A stretch of 64,000 nt of DNA from an uncultured Allomuricauda sp. (GTDB lineage Bacteria; Bacteroidota; Bacteroidia; Flavobacteriales; Flavobacteriaceae). Of this stretch, positions 1-7,196 are shown in pieces; position 1 is the first letter of the stretch; each line of letters opens with the position of its first letter. The notes under the pieces are model-generated. The model was not told the DNA's origin, made no database searches, and worked only from the letters and a program-made list of their open reading frames with translations. Made by a program: the position numbers and the translations under genes. Location of the stretch: NCBI RefSeq assembly GCF_947495325.1, contig NZ_CANLYK010000002.1:372001-436000 (forward strand), read 5' to 3'.

Positions 1-1
1 T

Positions 2-1633
2 TATGGGTTTTTGTCTGCCTGGAACGGACGTTGGGAATACAGCTCTTTGGATAATTTTTTAAATGATAGTCCATCCCGTATTCGAGGAGTATACCGCTTG
101 GACAACAATACCTTTGATTTTGTACAAAACAATCCCTCGGCTACTGTAGATGTATTGGTGGCCGGTCTTTATGCGCAAGATCGTTTTAGATATTCCGATA
201 AATTGTCCTTGACTTTCGGCCTCCGACTGGATTCCCAGTTCTTATTAAATGATATCCCTTTGAGCGAAGAAGTTACAAACACCCCTGAGTTTAATCAGTT
301 CAGTAATAAGATTAGAACAGCTCCCCATATAAACCCGAGGTTTGGTTTTGAATATGTATTTGATGATGAAAGAAAAATTAAATTACATGGAGGGTCTGGA
401 CTTTTTACAGGAAGACTTCCTTACCTATGGTTTGCCTACGCCGAATATATTTCCGGAACCCAGTATTTTAATGTGGATGTGAGGCCAGATGGAACACAGC
501 CCATTGTGAACGTTGTTTCTGAACTGGCTGGAGGCACCCCAATTGCCGAGATAAATTTGGTGGATACTGATTTTGAACTTCCAAGGGAATGGAAAAGCAA
601 TCTAGGTGTAAACCTTGCATTGCCCAACAACTATGATCTCACTTTTGATGCCACCTACACTAAAGTGTTTAAAGGTATCTTCTTTCAGTCCATTAACAGA
701 CAGGACAATTTAGGCACTTTTGATGGTGCCGATACCAGATCTTACTTTTTAGAAACGGGAGACGCTATAAAAATCAACCCGAATTTCACAAATGTCTTTC
801 TTTTGACCAATTCCGAAGCAGGATATAGATACAACCTAACCTTGGGGCTATCCAAATCTACCCAGCATTATACGGGGTATTTTGGCTATACCTATGGTAG
901 AAGCAAGGATATTTCGAGTACCGTGCGTAGCTCCCCTGCCGCAAATTATGAATGGAACCAATCCATTACCCCAAACGCCCCCAGTTTGTCCGCGTCCAAT
1001 TTTGATTTACGCCATAAGATTGTCAGTTCCCAATCCTATACTTTCAATTTGGGAAATAACAGCCAGTTAGAAGTTTCAGCACTTTACAACGGCACCTCTG
1101 GTAGTCCATTTTCTTTTGTGTATCAAGGCGATGTAAACCGAGACGGCTCATCCAGAAACGACCTCATCTATATCCCCAGGGATGTTTCCGAAATCAACCT
1201 TATCGACATTGAAGACAGTAATGGCACTGTTACGCAAACCGCTGCACAGCAATGGGAGCGTTTAAATGCATTTATTGAAGCTAATGACTACCTCAAGGAA
1301 AATCGTGGAGGTTATGCCGAGCGAAACGAATCCAAAACTCCATGGAACCATCGTTTAGATGCCAAATTAGGTTACAACCTTAATTTGGGTGGAACAAAAC
1401 AATTACGCTTTTCCATGGATATTTTCAATGCCTTTAATTTGATAAACAAAAATTGGGGAAGGCTTGTTTTTGTGCCCAATGTGGTAAATTCCAATTTTAG
1501 CATTCTCCGTTTTACGGGTATTGAAAACAACCAACCCATATTCCAGTATAGCAATACGGATAAAACACCCTGGGTAGTGGACAACCAAAACTCACATTGG
1601 CGTATGCAGTTTGGTGCTACTTATAAATTTTAG
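2..1633 (+). CDS. TonB-dependent receptor, Oar-like (3' part only)
   Basis: C-terminal 543 residues of an outer-membrane beta-barrel receptor; the reading frame is already open at base 2, so the signal peptide, carboxypeptidase-like domain and plug lie outside the window. Visible barrel features are alternating amphipathic strands, the DLRHKIV and RNDLIYIP segments typical of Oar-like TonB-dependent receptors, and a C-terminal strand ending WRMQFGATYKF, whose terminal Phe is the usual barrel-assembly signal. Such receptors import large substrates with TonB/ExbB energy, but the ligand cannot be told from this part. The TTG at 11 is not a real start because coding similarity continues upstream. 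It is followed after 14 bases by a hairpin element and then the restriction cassette on the other strand. Confidence 0.85.
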   Translation, partial: YGFLSAWNGRWEYSSLDNFLNDSPSRIRGVYRLDNNTFDFVQNNPSATVDVLVAGLYAQDRFRYSDKLSLTFGLRLDSQFLLNDIPLSEEVTNTPEFNQFSNKIRTAPHINPRFGFEYVFDDERKIKLHGGSGLFTGRLPYLWFAYAEYISGTQYFNVDVRPDGTQPIVNVVSELAGGTPIAEINLVDTDFELPREWKSNLGVNLALPNNYDLTFDATYTKVFKGIFFQSINRQDNLGTFDGADTRSYFLETGDAIKINPNFTNVFLLTNSEAGYRYNLTLGLSKSTQHYTGYFGYTYGRSKDISSTVRSSPAANYEWNQSITPNAPSLSASNFDLRHKIVSSQSYTFNLGNNSQLEVSALYNGTSGSPFSFVYQGDVNRDGSSRNDLIYIPRDVSEINLIDIEDSNGTVTQTAAQQWERLNAFIEANDYLKENRGGYAERNESKTPWNHRLDAKLGYNLNLGGTKQLRFSMDIFNAFNLINKNWGRLVFVPNVVNSNFSILRFTGIENNQPIFQYSNTDKTPWVVDNQNSHWRMQFGATYKF

Positions 1634-1647
1634 GGGTTTGGGAGTGG

Positions 1648-1718
1648 CACTTATCGTTCCGTGTATGGTGTCGTAGCAACCCGCAGGGTGCTATGCACTA
1701 TACACATTGTTGTGTGTC
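1648..1718 (+). repeat. Left inverted border element of the restriction cassette (hairpin core)
   Basis: This 71-base intergenic element starts with CACTTATCG (1648-1656) and ends with GTTGTGTGTC (1709-1718). Between them is a long imperfect hairpin: the arm around GTGTATGGTGTCGTAGCA (1661-1678) pairs with TGCTATGCACTATACACA (1689-1706) with a few mismatches, and the tip is ACCCGCAGGGT. The same two end motifs occur in inverted orientation at 6224-6279, on the other side of the restriction genes, around a different hairpin. Conserved ends with a variable hairpin core recall integron attC sites or hairpin-ended mobile elements. No integrase or transposase gene is present in the window. Confidence 0.65.
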
Positions 1719-1737
1719 GTTTTTTCAATTGTATTAA

Positions 1738-2574
1738 TTAAGGCCTATTGATTATTTTTCCAGTTTCCAATGCTTTGTCAGGTGACCACCAAATACTGTT
1801 TAGATGACCTTTAACTTTTTCGAACAAATCGATAACTAAATCAACATCAATTTCATGGGGATTCTTTTTCTCTCTTCTGTATTTGAGCCTTTCCGCGTTG
1901 GTAGACTTACATAAGATGTAGATTTCATTTATATCGCTTAATTCAGGCTGCTCATCTTTAAGTTTCATGTATTCTGAAGCAACTATATAGATGCAATAAG
2001 GCATTGCACTTTTCAGTCTTCGTGCAGTTCCAGAGCATGAATCAAGCATGTTTCTCTCAATATAGGTTTTACACTCAATCGCTACCACGGGAACAATTAT
2101 TTCCTCTTGATATTTATTTTCTTGCGCTTCAACCGTCAGGTTCAACGATACCCCAATAACAAAATCTTGATCTTTTGTATGGAAATAAGGGTTTGGCTCT
2201 ACAAAGATGTTTGCAAATGAAGATGGCGAGAAAGTTAGATCTACATAACTATTGGCTTTTCCTAAAAATAGGTTTTTGGGTTCCTTGCCTACTGCTTCTG
2301 TGATTAAATCTTGAAGAAGGTGACAAAAAAACTCTTCCAACATTGTTGACCTAATGTTCTCTTGCCCTGAATTTGGTCTAGCCTCAATAATATATTGAAC
2401 TTTACTACGGTACGTGTTAAAGGAAGAAACGAATGTTTTTACTGCTTCTGCATCAATAATCTTTAGAGTGTCAACTTCCTTTAAAAACTGCAAATAATCT
2501 GCATAAACCTGCTTTAAATCTGCTCCGGTAGTGCTCTTCTCTTTAAGTAATTTTCCGTGTACGAAATGCTTCAT
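1738..2574 (-). CDS. Bpu10I/BbvCI-like type II restriction endonuclease subunit (278 aa)
   Basis: Predicted subunit of a heterodimeric restriction enzyme that cuts an asymmetric site, each subunit cutting one strand. The PD-(D/E)xK core is visible: D137 (in QDFVIG), then E167 and K169 in VVAIECKT. The next gene upstream encodes a paralogue with the same core (AIEVKT) and the same C-terminal pattern (SPD then G-K/R-x-IN), and both are near the 275-290 residues of BbvCI and Bpu10I subunits. It is the last gene of the cassette, 6 bases after the stop of the other subunit, so it is probably translated from the same mRNA. The start is the only ATG near the frame opening. The family is assigned by layout, size and motif; the cut site is not known from sequence. 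Confidence 0.8.
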   Translation of the reverse strand: MKHFVHGKLLKEKSTTGADLKQVYADYLQFLKEVDTLKIIDAEAVKTFVSSFNTYRSKVQYIIEARPNSGQENIRSTMLEEFFCHLLQDLITEAVGKEPKNLFLGKANSYVDLTFSPSSFANIFVEPNPYFHTKDQDFVIGVSLNLTVEAQENKYQEEIIVPVVAIECKTYIERNMLDSCSGTARRLKSAMPYCIYIVASEYMKLKDEQPELSDINEIYILCKSTNAERLKYRREKKNPHEIDVDLVIDLFEKVKGHLNSIWWSPDKALETGKIINRP

Positions 2575-2580
2575 TTTTCT

Positions 2581-3441
2581 TTAATTTATAAGTCTACCTT
2601 CTTTCATTCGTGCATTTAACTCATCCGGGGAATTAAGAGTGGATTCTAAATATTCCAGGATTTCAGTAATATGTGATTCTACAAGACCTTTATCTAGACC
2701 TCTTATTTTAGTCTTATCTCTCCTTACTTCACTTCTTTTTTGTTTTCTAAGAATGATTATCTCGTCAATGGGTGTAGATGCGTAATTTTGTTTTTTATAA
2801 GCGAAATCAGCGAATTCAGAAATCAAGAAGAACTTACTCAATGGGAAAGTTTTCTTTAGCCTTTCAACAGAATATTCGACTCCACCGATCATGTTCTTGT
2901 CGAGGTTAGTTTTCACTTCTATTGCCACCATTGTTATGTTAAAGTCAAGTTTTTTTCCTCCAATTTCCAAGTCAAGCTTTTTAATAATTGCGACATCAAC
3001 TCTTTTTGGCTTGAATGTTAAATGATTGTCAGAATACGGAAGGAACGAAAGGTCAATTACAATATCCTTTTGAGTTGTTAGTTCGAGGTCTGGGTATTTT
3101 ACTCCAACGAATCTATTATACAGCTTGTACAAAAATTCTGGAATTAAAGATGATAAGAAGTCTGATTGGTGACTGAACTTTTTATTCTCATCAGCTCTTA
3201 AAAAAGAATAATAATCTTCAAATTGATCAACAACAAAATCAATCCATTTTGGAATTTCTTCAGTTTCAAACTCATCTACTTTCTTCAATAAGCCAAGATA
3301 TTCTTTACCAATTTTAACAAGTAGGTCAGAGTTCTTTCCTCTTGAACTTAAGGCCTTTCCAACTTTAGTTTGTAGATTACTTCCATGCGGAAGTTGAGAA
3401 TCAATCTCAGATAACTTCTTGTAAAGATTTTGTAGTGTCAT
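2581..3441 (-). CDS. Bpu10I/BbvCI-like type II restriction endonuclease subunit (286 aa)
   Basis: Second predicted subunit of the heterodimeric endonuclease. Candidate catalytic residues are D149 (RVDVAI), E175 and K177 (MVAIEVKT), aligning with D137/E167/K169 of the partner, so both active sites look intact. The chosen ATG at 3441 gives 286 residues and overlaps the end of the upstream methyltransferase gene by 35 bases; a longer frame opening at 3480 begins with a non-ATG codon and would extend the overlap. Reading through this overlap probably couples endonuclease to methyltransferase translation. The N-terminal half is mainly helical and charged and may hold DNA-binding and dimer contacts (inference). 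Confidence 0.8.
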   Translation of the reverse strand: MTLQNLYKKLSEIDSQLPHGSNLQTKVGKALSSRGKNSDLLVKIGKEYLGLLKKVDEFETEEIPKWIDFVVDQFEDYYSFLRADENKKFSHQSDFLSSLIPEFLYKLYNRFVGVKYPDLELTTQKDIVIDLSFLPYSDNHLTFKPKRVDVAIIKKLDLEIGGKKLDFNITMVAIEVKTNLDKNMIGGVEYSVERLKKTFPLSKFFLISEFADFAYKKQNYASTPIDEIIILRKQKRSEVRRDKTKIRGLDKGLVESHITEILEYLESTLNSPDELNARMKEGRLIN

Positions 3442-4612
3442 GTAGCAACCGTTTATTAGCCTTAAGAATTGCGTCACCAATAGCTTTTGCTAGAATTGGC
3501 GGAACCGAATTTCCAATCTGATTATATTGAGATAGACCTATTTCATCCTCTCTATTTTCCCTAATTAAAAGTTTTTTACTCATTAAAGTCCTTGGTCCTT
3601 TGAATATAAAATGATCAGGAAAGGACTGTAATCGCGCTCCTTCTCTTGCTGTTAAATTCCTATTTTTATATGGATGAACGAAAGTGGACTGAAAAGATGC
3701 TGTTACGCAATAACTGATAGCTTCAGGATTCAATCTCTGATTGTTCATTTTAAATCTTGGTCGTTTATCTAATTCTGAACCATTTCTAACTCTTTGACCA
3801 TGTTCGACTGGAACATCCAGCAGAGATCCTCCTTGAGGTATATGTTTAAACCGTTCAATTAGCCTTTTCGTATGCTTCATAGCTTCATGATTGAAGATTC
3901 CTTTGGTCTTCTTACGCATAAGCTTTTGGTAATTTGTATATGGTTTGTGAGAATATTCAAATTTTGAGGGATCATTATCAAAACCTTCACTTGCAGATAT
4001 GTACGGAAGATCATTTATCGCTTCTTCTACCATAACATAGGGTTTTAGCTCCTTTCCATGTGTAGGCTTTAACTCAGGAATTACATATCCTGAGTCGCTC
4101 TTCACACCAAAAATGAACACCCTACTTCTAGATTGAGGAACTCCATAGTCAGCAGCAAATAAGATTTTTGTTTCGACAGTATAACCTTCTTCTTCGAGCT
4201 TTTTGGTTACAACATCTACTACCTTATCTTTTGAAGGAAGCTTTCCGTTAATGAAGTTCTTAACATTCTCCATCACTATCATCTTAGGTTTAAGAAGCGA
4301 AACGAAGCGTAGATACTCGAGTACTAAATTATTTCTTTTATCAAGTTTGCCATACTGGGATGGACCCGCTACCGAAAACCCTTGACAAGGAGGTCCTCCA
4401 ACTAACAAATCAATCCCTGAGAATTTCTCTAATACTTCTTCATCAGAAAAGGATGTGATGTCTCGTTCATATTGCTGAACTTTAGGAAAATTAAATCTAA
4501 AGGTTTCAGAAGCAAATCTATCAATCTCAATAGCAGCTTGTGTGTGAATTCCGGCTTGATGTAATCCAAGAGTAAAACCACCTGCACCGGCAAATAAATC
4601 AAGACTCTTCAT
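3407..4612 (-). CDS. DNA (cytosine-5-)-methyltransferase, 401 aa
   Basis: Protective m5C methyltransferase of the cassette. It has the canonical order of motifs: I (DLFAGAGG, residues 5-12), IV (GGPPCQGFS, catalytic Cys76), VI (MENV), VIII, a target-recognition region, IX (NLTAREGARLQSFPD) and X (QIGNSVPP near the C terminus). It transfers methyl from S-adenosylmethionine to C5 of cytosine in the host recognition site. Its target-recognition segment closely resembles that of the second methyltransferase upstream (shared EH and RLNP patterns), suggesting related half-sites on the two strands of a nearly palindromic site. It starts 3 bases after the stop of that gene and overlaps the endonuclease gene downstream. 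Confidence 0.93.
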   Translation of the reverse strand: MKSLDLFAGAGGFTLGLHQAGIHTQAAIEIDRFASETFRFNFPKVQQYERDITSFSDEEVLEKFSGIDLLVGGPPCQGFSVAGPSQYGKLDKRNNLVLEYLRFVSLLKPKMIVMENVKNFINGKLPSKDKVVDVVTKKLEEEGYTVETKILFAADYGVPQSRSRVFIFGVKSDSGYVIPELKPTHGKELKPYVMVEEAINDLPYISASEGFDNDPSKFEYSHKPYTNYQKLMRKKTKGIFNHEAMKHTKRLIERFKHIPQGGSLLDVPVEHGQRVRNGSELDKRPRFKMNNQRLNPEAISYCVTASFQSTFVHPYKNRNLTAREGARLQSFPDHFIFKGPRTLMSKKLLIRENREDEIGLSQYNQIGNSVPPILAKAIGDAILKANKRLLHDTTKSLQEVI

Positions 4613-4615
4613 TAT

Positions 4616-5749
4616 CTATTTTAGTTTATTTAATATCAATTGTCCAAGTGCTTCGGCAACTAATGGTGAAACAGCATTTCCAACTTGGTTAAATTGGTCA
4701 AGGTGTATATCACCAAAGATTCCTTTCTTCTCAAGTAATTTTTTACTTAGGGTAGTTCGTTTCCCAAGAAATTTAAACTTATCTGGAAACCCTTGAACTC
4801 TGGCTGCCTCTCTAACTGTTAAATTTCTATGCTGATATGGATGAACGAAGCTTGAATAAAAAGATGCCGTAATAGTTTTACAGGGTTGATCTGGATTTAA
4901 TCTTCTGTGGTTTTGATGGTAAACCTTGGTTGAAAGCTCTTCTACTTTACCACGTTTCCTATTTCTATGTTCTATAGGGACGTTCTGTGTGTTACCATTT
5001 ATTGGTATAAGTTTAAAGCGTTCAATTACTCTTTGAGTATGACGCATTGGCTCGTGATTAAACACAAATTCAGAATCTTTTCTCGAGATTTTTTGGTAAT
5101 CATTATCCGCCACTTTAGAATAGGACATTGTATCAACGCCTACTTTCGGTACTGGCAAATCAGAAATGGCATCCCATAGGGTTCTTTGAGGTTTCTTGTA
5201 TTGTTCAATTGCCTTGATATCTATCTCCTCAGATAAAGCACCAATCATAAAAAATCTGATTCTATCTTGAGGAGCACCAAAGTCTTTTGCGTTTAATAGA
5301 TCATATGAAACTTTGTAACCTAGGTCTTCAAGTCTTTTGACAAAATCGTCAAGTAACAATGAGCTATCTTCCATTTTAAATTTCGCTAATTCTTTGACGT
5401 TCTCCACAATAAAGAATTTCGGACGAATCTTGTCTACAGCTCGTATGTAATGACGGTAAAGCTGATTTCGAGGGTCGTTAGAATCTCTACGATTACTCGC
5501 GGCAATTGAAAAACCTTGGCATGGAGGCCCTCCAATAATAAGATCAACACCTTTGAATTGAGATAGCATTTTATCATTGACATTAGTAATGTCTTCCCTC
5601 AACACTTTTACATTAGGATGATTGAACTCATAAGTATCAGCTGCCCAATCATCAATTTCAATTGCTCCAATAGCCTTGAATCCTGCTCTTTCTAAACCAT
5701 TTGAGGCTCCACCTGCCCCAGCAAATAAATCTAAAAAAGTGTAGTTCAT
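4616..5749 (-). CDS. DNA (cytosine-5-)-methyltransferase, 377 aa
   Basis: Second m5C methyltransferase. Motif I is DLFAGAGG (residues 7-14), motif IV IGGPPCQGFS with catalytic Cys77, motif VI VENV, motif IX NLTVREAARVQGFPD, motif X QVGNAVSP. Two m5C enzymes next to two endonuclease subunits is the layout of systems with asymmetric sites such as Bpu10I, where each strand needs its own methyltransferase. The two enzymes are paralogous along their whole length, including the segment after motif VIII. The ATG overlaps the controller gene stop by 4 bases (ATGA), so translation is coupled and methylation is made before the endonucleases, which come last in the operon. Confidence 0.93.
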   Translation of the reverse strand: MNYTFLDLFAGAGGASNGLERAGFKAIGAIEIDDWAADTYEFNHPNVKVLREDITNVNDKMLSQFKGVDLIIGGPPCQGFSIAASNRRDSNDPRNQLYRHYIRAVDKIRPKFFIVENVKELAKFKMEDSSLLLDDFVKRLEDLGYKVSYDLLNAKDFGAPQDRIRFFMIGALSEEIDIKAIEQYKKPQRTLWDAISDLPVPKVGVDTMSYSKVADNDYQKISRKDSEFVFNHEPMRHTQRVIERFKLIPINGNTQNVPIEHRNRKRGKVEELSTKVYHQNHRRLNPDQPCKTITASFYSSFVHPYQHRNLTVREAARVQGFPDKFKFLGKRTTLSKKLLEKKGIFGDIHLDQFNQVGNAVSPLVAEALGQLILNKLK

Positions 5750-6078
5750 TTATCAAATTTTAATTCTCCTTGTTTTAAATCTTTTGACTTGTATACGACT
5801 AAAATATCCTCGGCTAAAGTCAAGACATCTGAAGAGCATCCGCTTTTGTAGATTCTTTTTGCAATTTCATCCGCATAATAAAAGTCTTTGAGTTCAACCT
5901 CCGGAACGTCAAAAATTTGGGCTAATTGAACAAGCCTTTCTTCGTTAATCGTGAATATTCCATTTTCGATCTTACTTAACTTGGCAGCGTCCATGTCTAT
6001 CTGAACAGCCAACTGAGTTTGAGTCAGACCAAGCTCGTTTCTTTTTCTCCTAACAAATTGCCCAAAATTCTCTTTCAT
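5746..6078 (-). CDS. XRE-family HTH regulator, probable controller (C) protein of the restriction cassette
   Basis: A 110-residue protein with an N-terminal HTH_3/XRE domain (about residues 6-62: RRKRNELGLTQTQLA, then KLSKIENG in the recognition region) and a 45-residue C-terminal tail not found in the shortest C proteins. It is the first gene of the cassette and overlaps the following methyltransferase by 4 bases. By position it should time expression of the restriction genes. The region just upstream supports self-regulation: a perfect 9-1-9 inverted repeat lies inside the promoter spacer and a second palindrome, TGACATGTCA, covers the start codon. Whether it represses, activates, or does both at different levels cannot be decided from sequence. 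Confidence 0.85.
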   Translation of the reverse strand: MKENFGQFVRRKRNELGLTQTQLAVQIDMDAAKLSKIENGIFTINEERLVQLAQIFDVPEVELKDFYYADEIAKRIYKSGCSSDVLTLAEDILVVYKSKDLKQGELKFDK

Positions 6079-6087
6079 GACATGTCA
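6078..6087. promoter_or_regulatory. Second candidate operator, TGACATGTCA, over the start codon
   Basis: A perfect 10-base palindrome that overlaps the first base of the controller start codon. It shares the half-site TGTCA with the promoter-spacer palindrome. Occupation here would block transcription start or early elongation, giving negative feedback (inference from position). Confidence 0.45.
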
Positions 6088-6113
6088 AAATTATACTTGT
6101 CAAGTATAAACAA
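6086..6113 (-). promoter_or_regulatory. Promoter of the restriction cassette
   Basis: On the minus strand the Bacteroidota -7 consensus TAnnTTTG is matched exactly by TAATTTTG (plus-strand 6086-6093). A -33 TTG (plus-strand CAA at 6111-6113) stands 17 bases upstream. The expected start of transcription is a few bases from the ATG at 6078, so the leader is very short or absent, as often seen for C-protein genes. Confidence 0.6.
6091..6109. promoter_or_regulatory. Candidate C-protein operator (perfect 9-1-9 inverted repeat)
   Basis: TTATACTTG-T-CAAGTATAA is a perfect palindrome around one central base. It fills the spacer between the -33 and -7 elements of the cassette promoter and overlaps the -7 box. 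The core TTGTCAAG shares TGTCA with the second palindrome at 6078-6087, 15 bases away, as expected for two binding sites of one small HTH dimer. Confidence 0.6.
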
Positions 6114-6145
6114 ATTATTCAGTTTAGAGTAAAGAAAACTGATTT

Positions 6146-6167
6146 AAACGTAATCCTATTTACGTTT
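6146..6167. repeat. Inverted repeat AAACGTAA-6-TTACGTTT
   Basis: Perfect 8-base arms (6146-6153 and 6160-6167) with a 6-base spacer, upstream of the restriction cassette promoter. It may be a further regulator site or a transcription terminator stem; there is no long T run after it, so a terminator is less likely. Confidence 0.35.
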
Positions 6168-6223
6168 TCAAGGAATAGTTGGGTAAATGGTAAATTGAAT
6201 TGTTAAAACGGTGATTGCTTAAT

Positions 6224-6279
6224 GACACACAACGTTTAAGATATCGTTCGTTTAAATGAATGATATCGTCCGATAAGTG
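6224..6279 (-). repeat. Right inverted border element of the restriction cassette (hairpin core)
   Basis: Read on the minus strand it begins CACTTATCG (plus 6271-6279) and ends GTTGTGTGTC (plus 6224-6233), the same ends as the element at 1648-1718 but in the opposite direction. The inner sequence differs and forms its own hairpin: GATATCGTTCGTTT pairs with AAATGAATGATATC (6239-6266), broken only by two G/T-type mismatches. The two elements frame all five restriction genes and nothing else. The 500-base gap 6079-6578 holds this element, the cassette promoter, the inverted repeat at 6146 and a TetR-type palindrome at 6413; 6280-6412 shows nothing I can name. Confidence 0.65.
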
Positions 6280-6412
6280 AAGTTCGGGGATTTTTGGTTA
6301 AGAATCAAGCTGGGATTCATCAATCCATTTATAATTTGATACAGGATTTTACCATCATACTCCATTCTACTAGAATTTGGAATGTCTTTTATCCCACAAA
6401 TGATTCCCTTAA

Positions 6413-6430
6413 ACCGACTCGCCGGTCGGT
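6413..6430. promoter_or_regulatory. Candidate TetR-family operator
   Basis: ACCGAC-6-GTCGGT is an inverted repeat with perfect 6-base outer arms in a GC-rich island within AT-rich DNA, about 150 bases upstream of a TetR-family gene. ACCGAC/GTCGGT arms are common in operators of this family. It probably binds the adjacent regulator, but the distance to the gene leaves open that it controls an unseen promoter or the earlier gene context. Confidence 0.45.
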
Positions 6431-6578
6431 CTGTTTTTTTGGTTCGCCGTTTTTAGGTTCTTTTTTTACTTTTCACCGATTTTTCTTACAGCTACATCCT
6501 TGTTTCTTTCGGTTGGGGCAAATCTGCAGAATCTTTGTAACAGACTTAACGGTCTACTTAACCCAAAACCCAAATCTT

Positions 6579-7196
6579 ATGGAAAAGAACCTAAAAAAAC
6601 GCGAAACCATGCACCGTTTGTGTGCCAAGGGCCTTGAAATCTTTCATGAAAAAGGCTATTACAATACCAGTTTAGATGATATCCTTAAAGAACTGGAGCT
6701 ATCCAAAGGTGCATTTTACCATCACTTTAAATCCAAGGAGGATTACTTCATCAGTATTATACAGAACCTTGTTGTTCAAAAAGTATATGCCCTGTTGGTG
6801 GAACCCTTGAATACGCAAGAAAATCCATTGCCCGCTATTTTGGATACCTTACAAAATGCATTGGAGCCTGGAAAACGTAATGAAATGGCTTATGGTTTTA
6901 TGCTCAATGACTTTTTGACCGAATTCAATAAGAGGAATGAGGAAATCAGTACGTATTTAAAAGATATTGTTAAAGTATGGGAGGTCAATTTGGTTTCCGT
7001 GTTGAAACGTGGAAAATTGGATGGTCATATTGCCCGACATATTGATTGCGAAGGTGTGGCTACTTATATCATTGCTTCCTATTTGGGAATTCGCTCCTTA
7101 TTGATGGATAGTACGAACAGACAATTAAAATATCAATACATTCAGCAATTAAAGCACTATTTCAGTTCAATTTCTGAACGCCAGACCGTGGCTTAA
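6579..7196 (+). CDS. TetR/AcrR-family transcriptional regulator
   Basis: A 205-residue one-component regulator. The N-terminal TetR_N helix-turn-helix spans about residues 8-58, with the recognition part LSKGAFYHHFKSKEDYF. The C-terminal helical domain, which would bind a small ligand and dimerise, is not recognisable as a known subtype. The ATG at 6579 fits the family start (about 12 residues before the HTH); an upstream in-frame extension to 6294 would add about 95 residues of low-complexity sequence and cover the operator-like palindrome, so it is rejected. The gene converges with the GT9 gene, the two stop codons overlapping by 4 bases. The target genes are not evident. Confidence 0.85.
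   Translation: MEKNLKKRETMHRLCAKGLEIFHEKGYYNTSLDDILKELELSKGAFYHHFKSKEDYFISIIQNLVVQKVYALLVEPLNTQENPLPAILDTLQNALEPGKRNEMAYGFMLNDFLTEFNKRNEEISTYLKDIVKVWEVNLVSVLKRGKLDGHIARHIDCEGVATYIIASYLGIRSLLMDSTNRQLKYQYIQQLKHYFSSISERQTVA

Noticed and set aside
1648..6279. The restriction cassette as a true integron cassette
   Set aside because: The border elements are in opposite orientation, lack strict RYYYAAC/GTTRRRY boxes, and no integron integrase is present in the window; only an attC-like resemblance is claimed.
6294..6578. N-terminal extension of the TetR protein
   Set aside because: The added 95 residues are Phe/Ser-rich and unlike TetR proteins; the region contains a palindromic operator-like site. 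The ATG at 6579 matches the family start.
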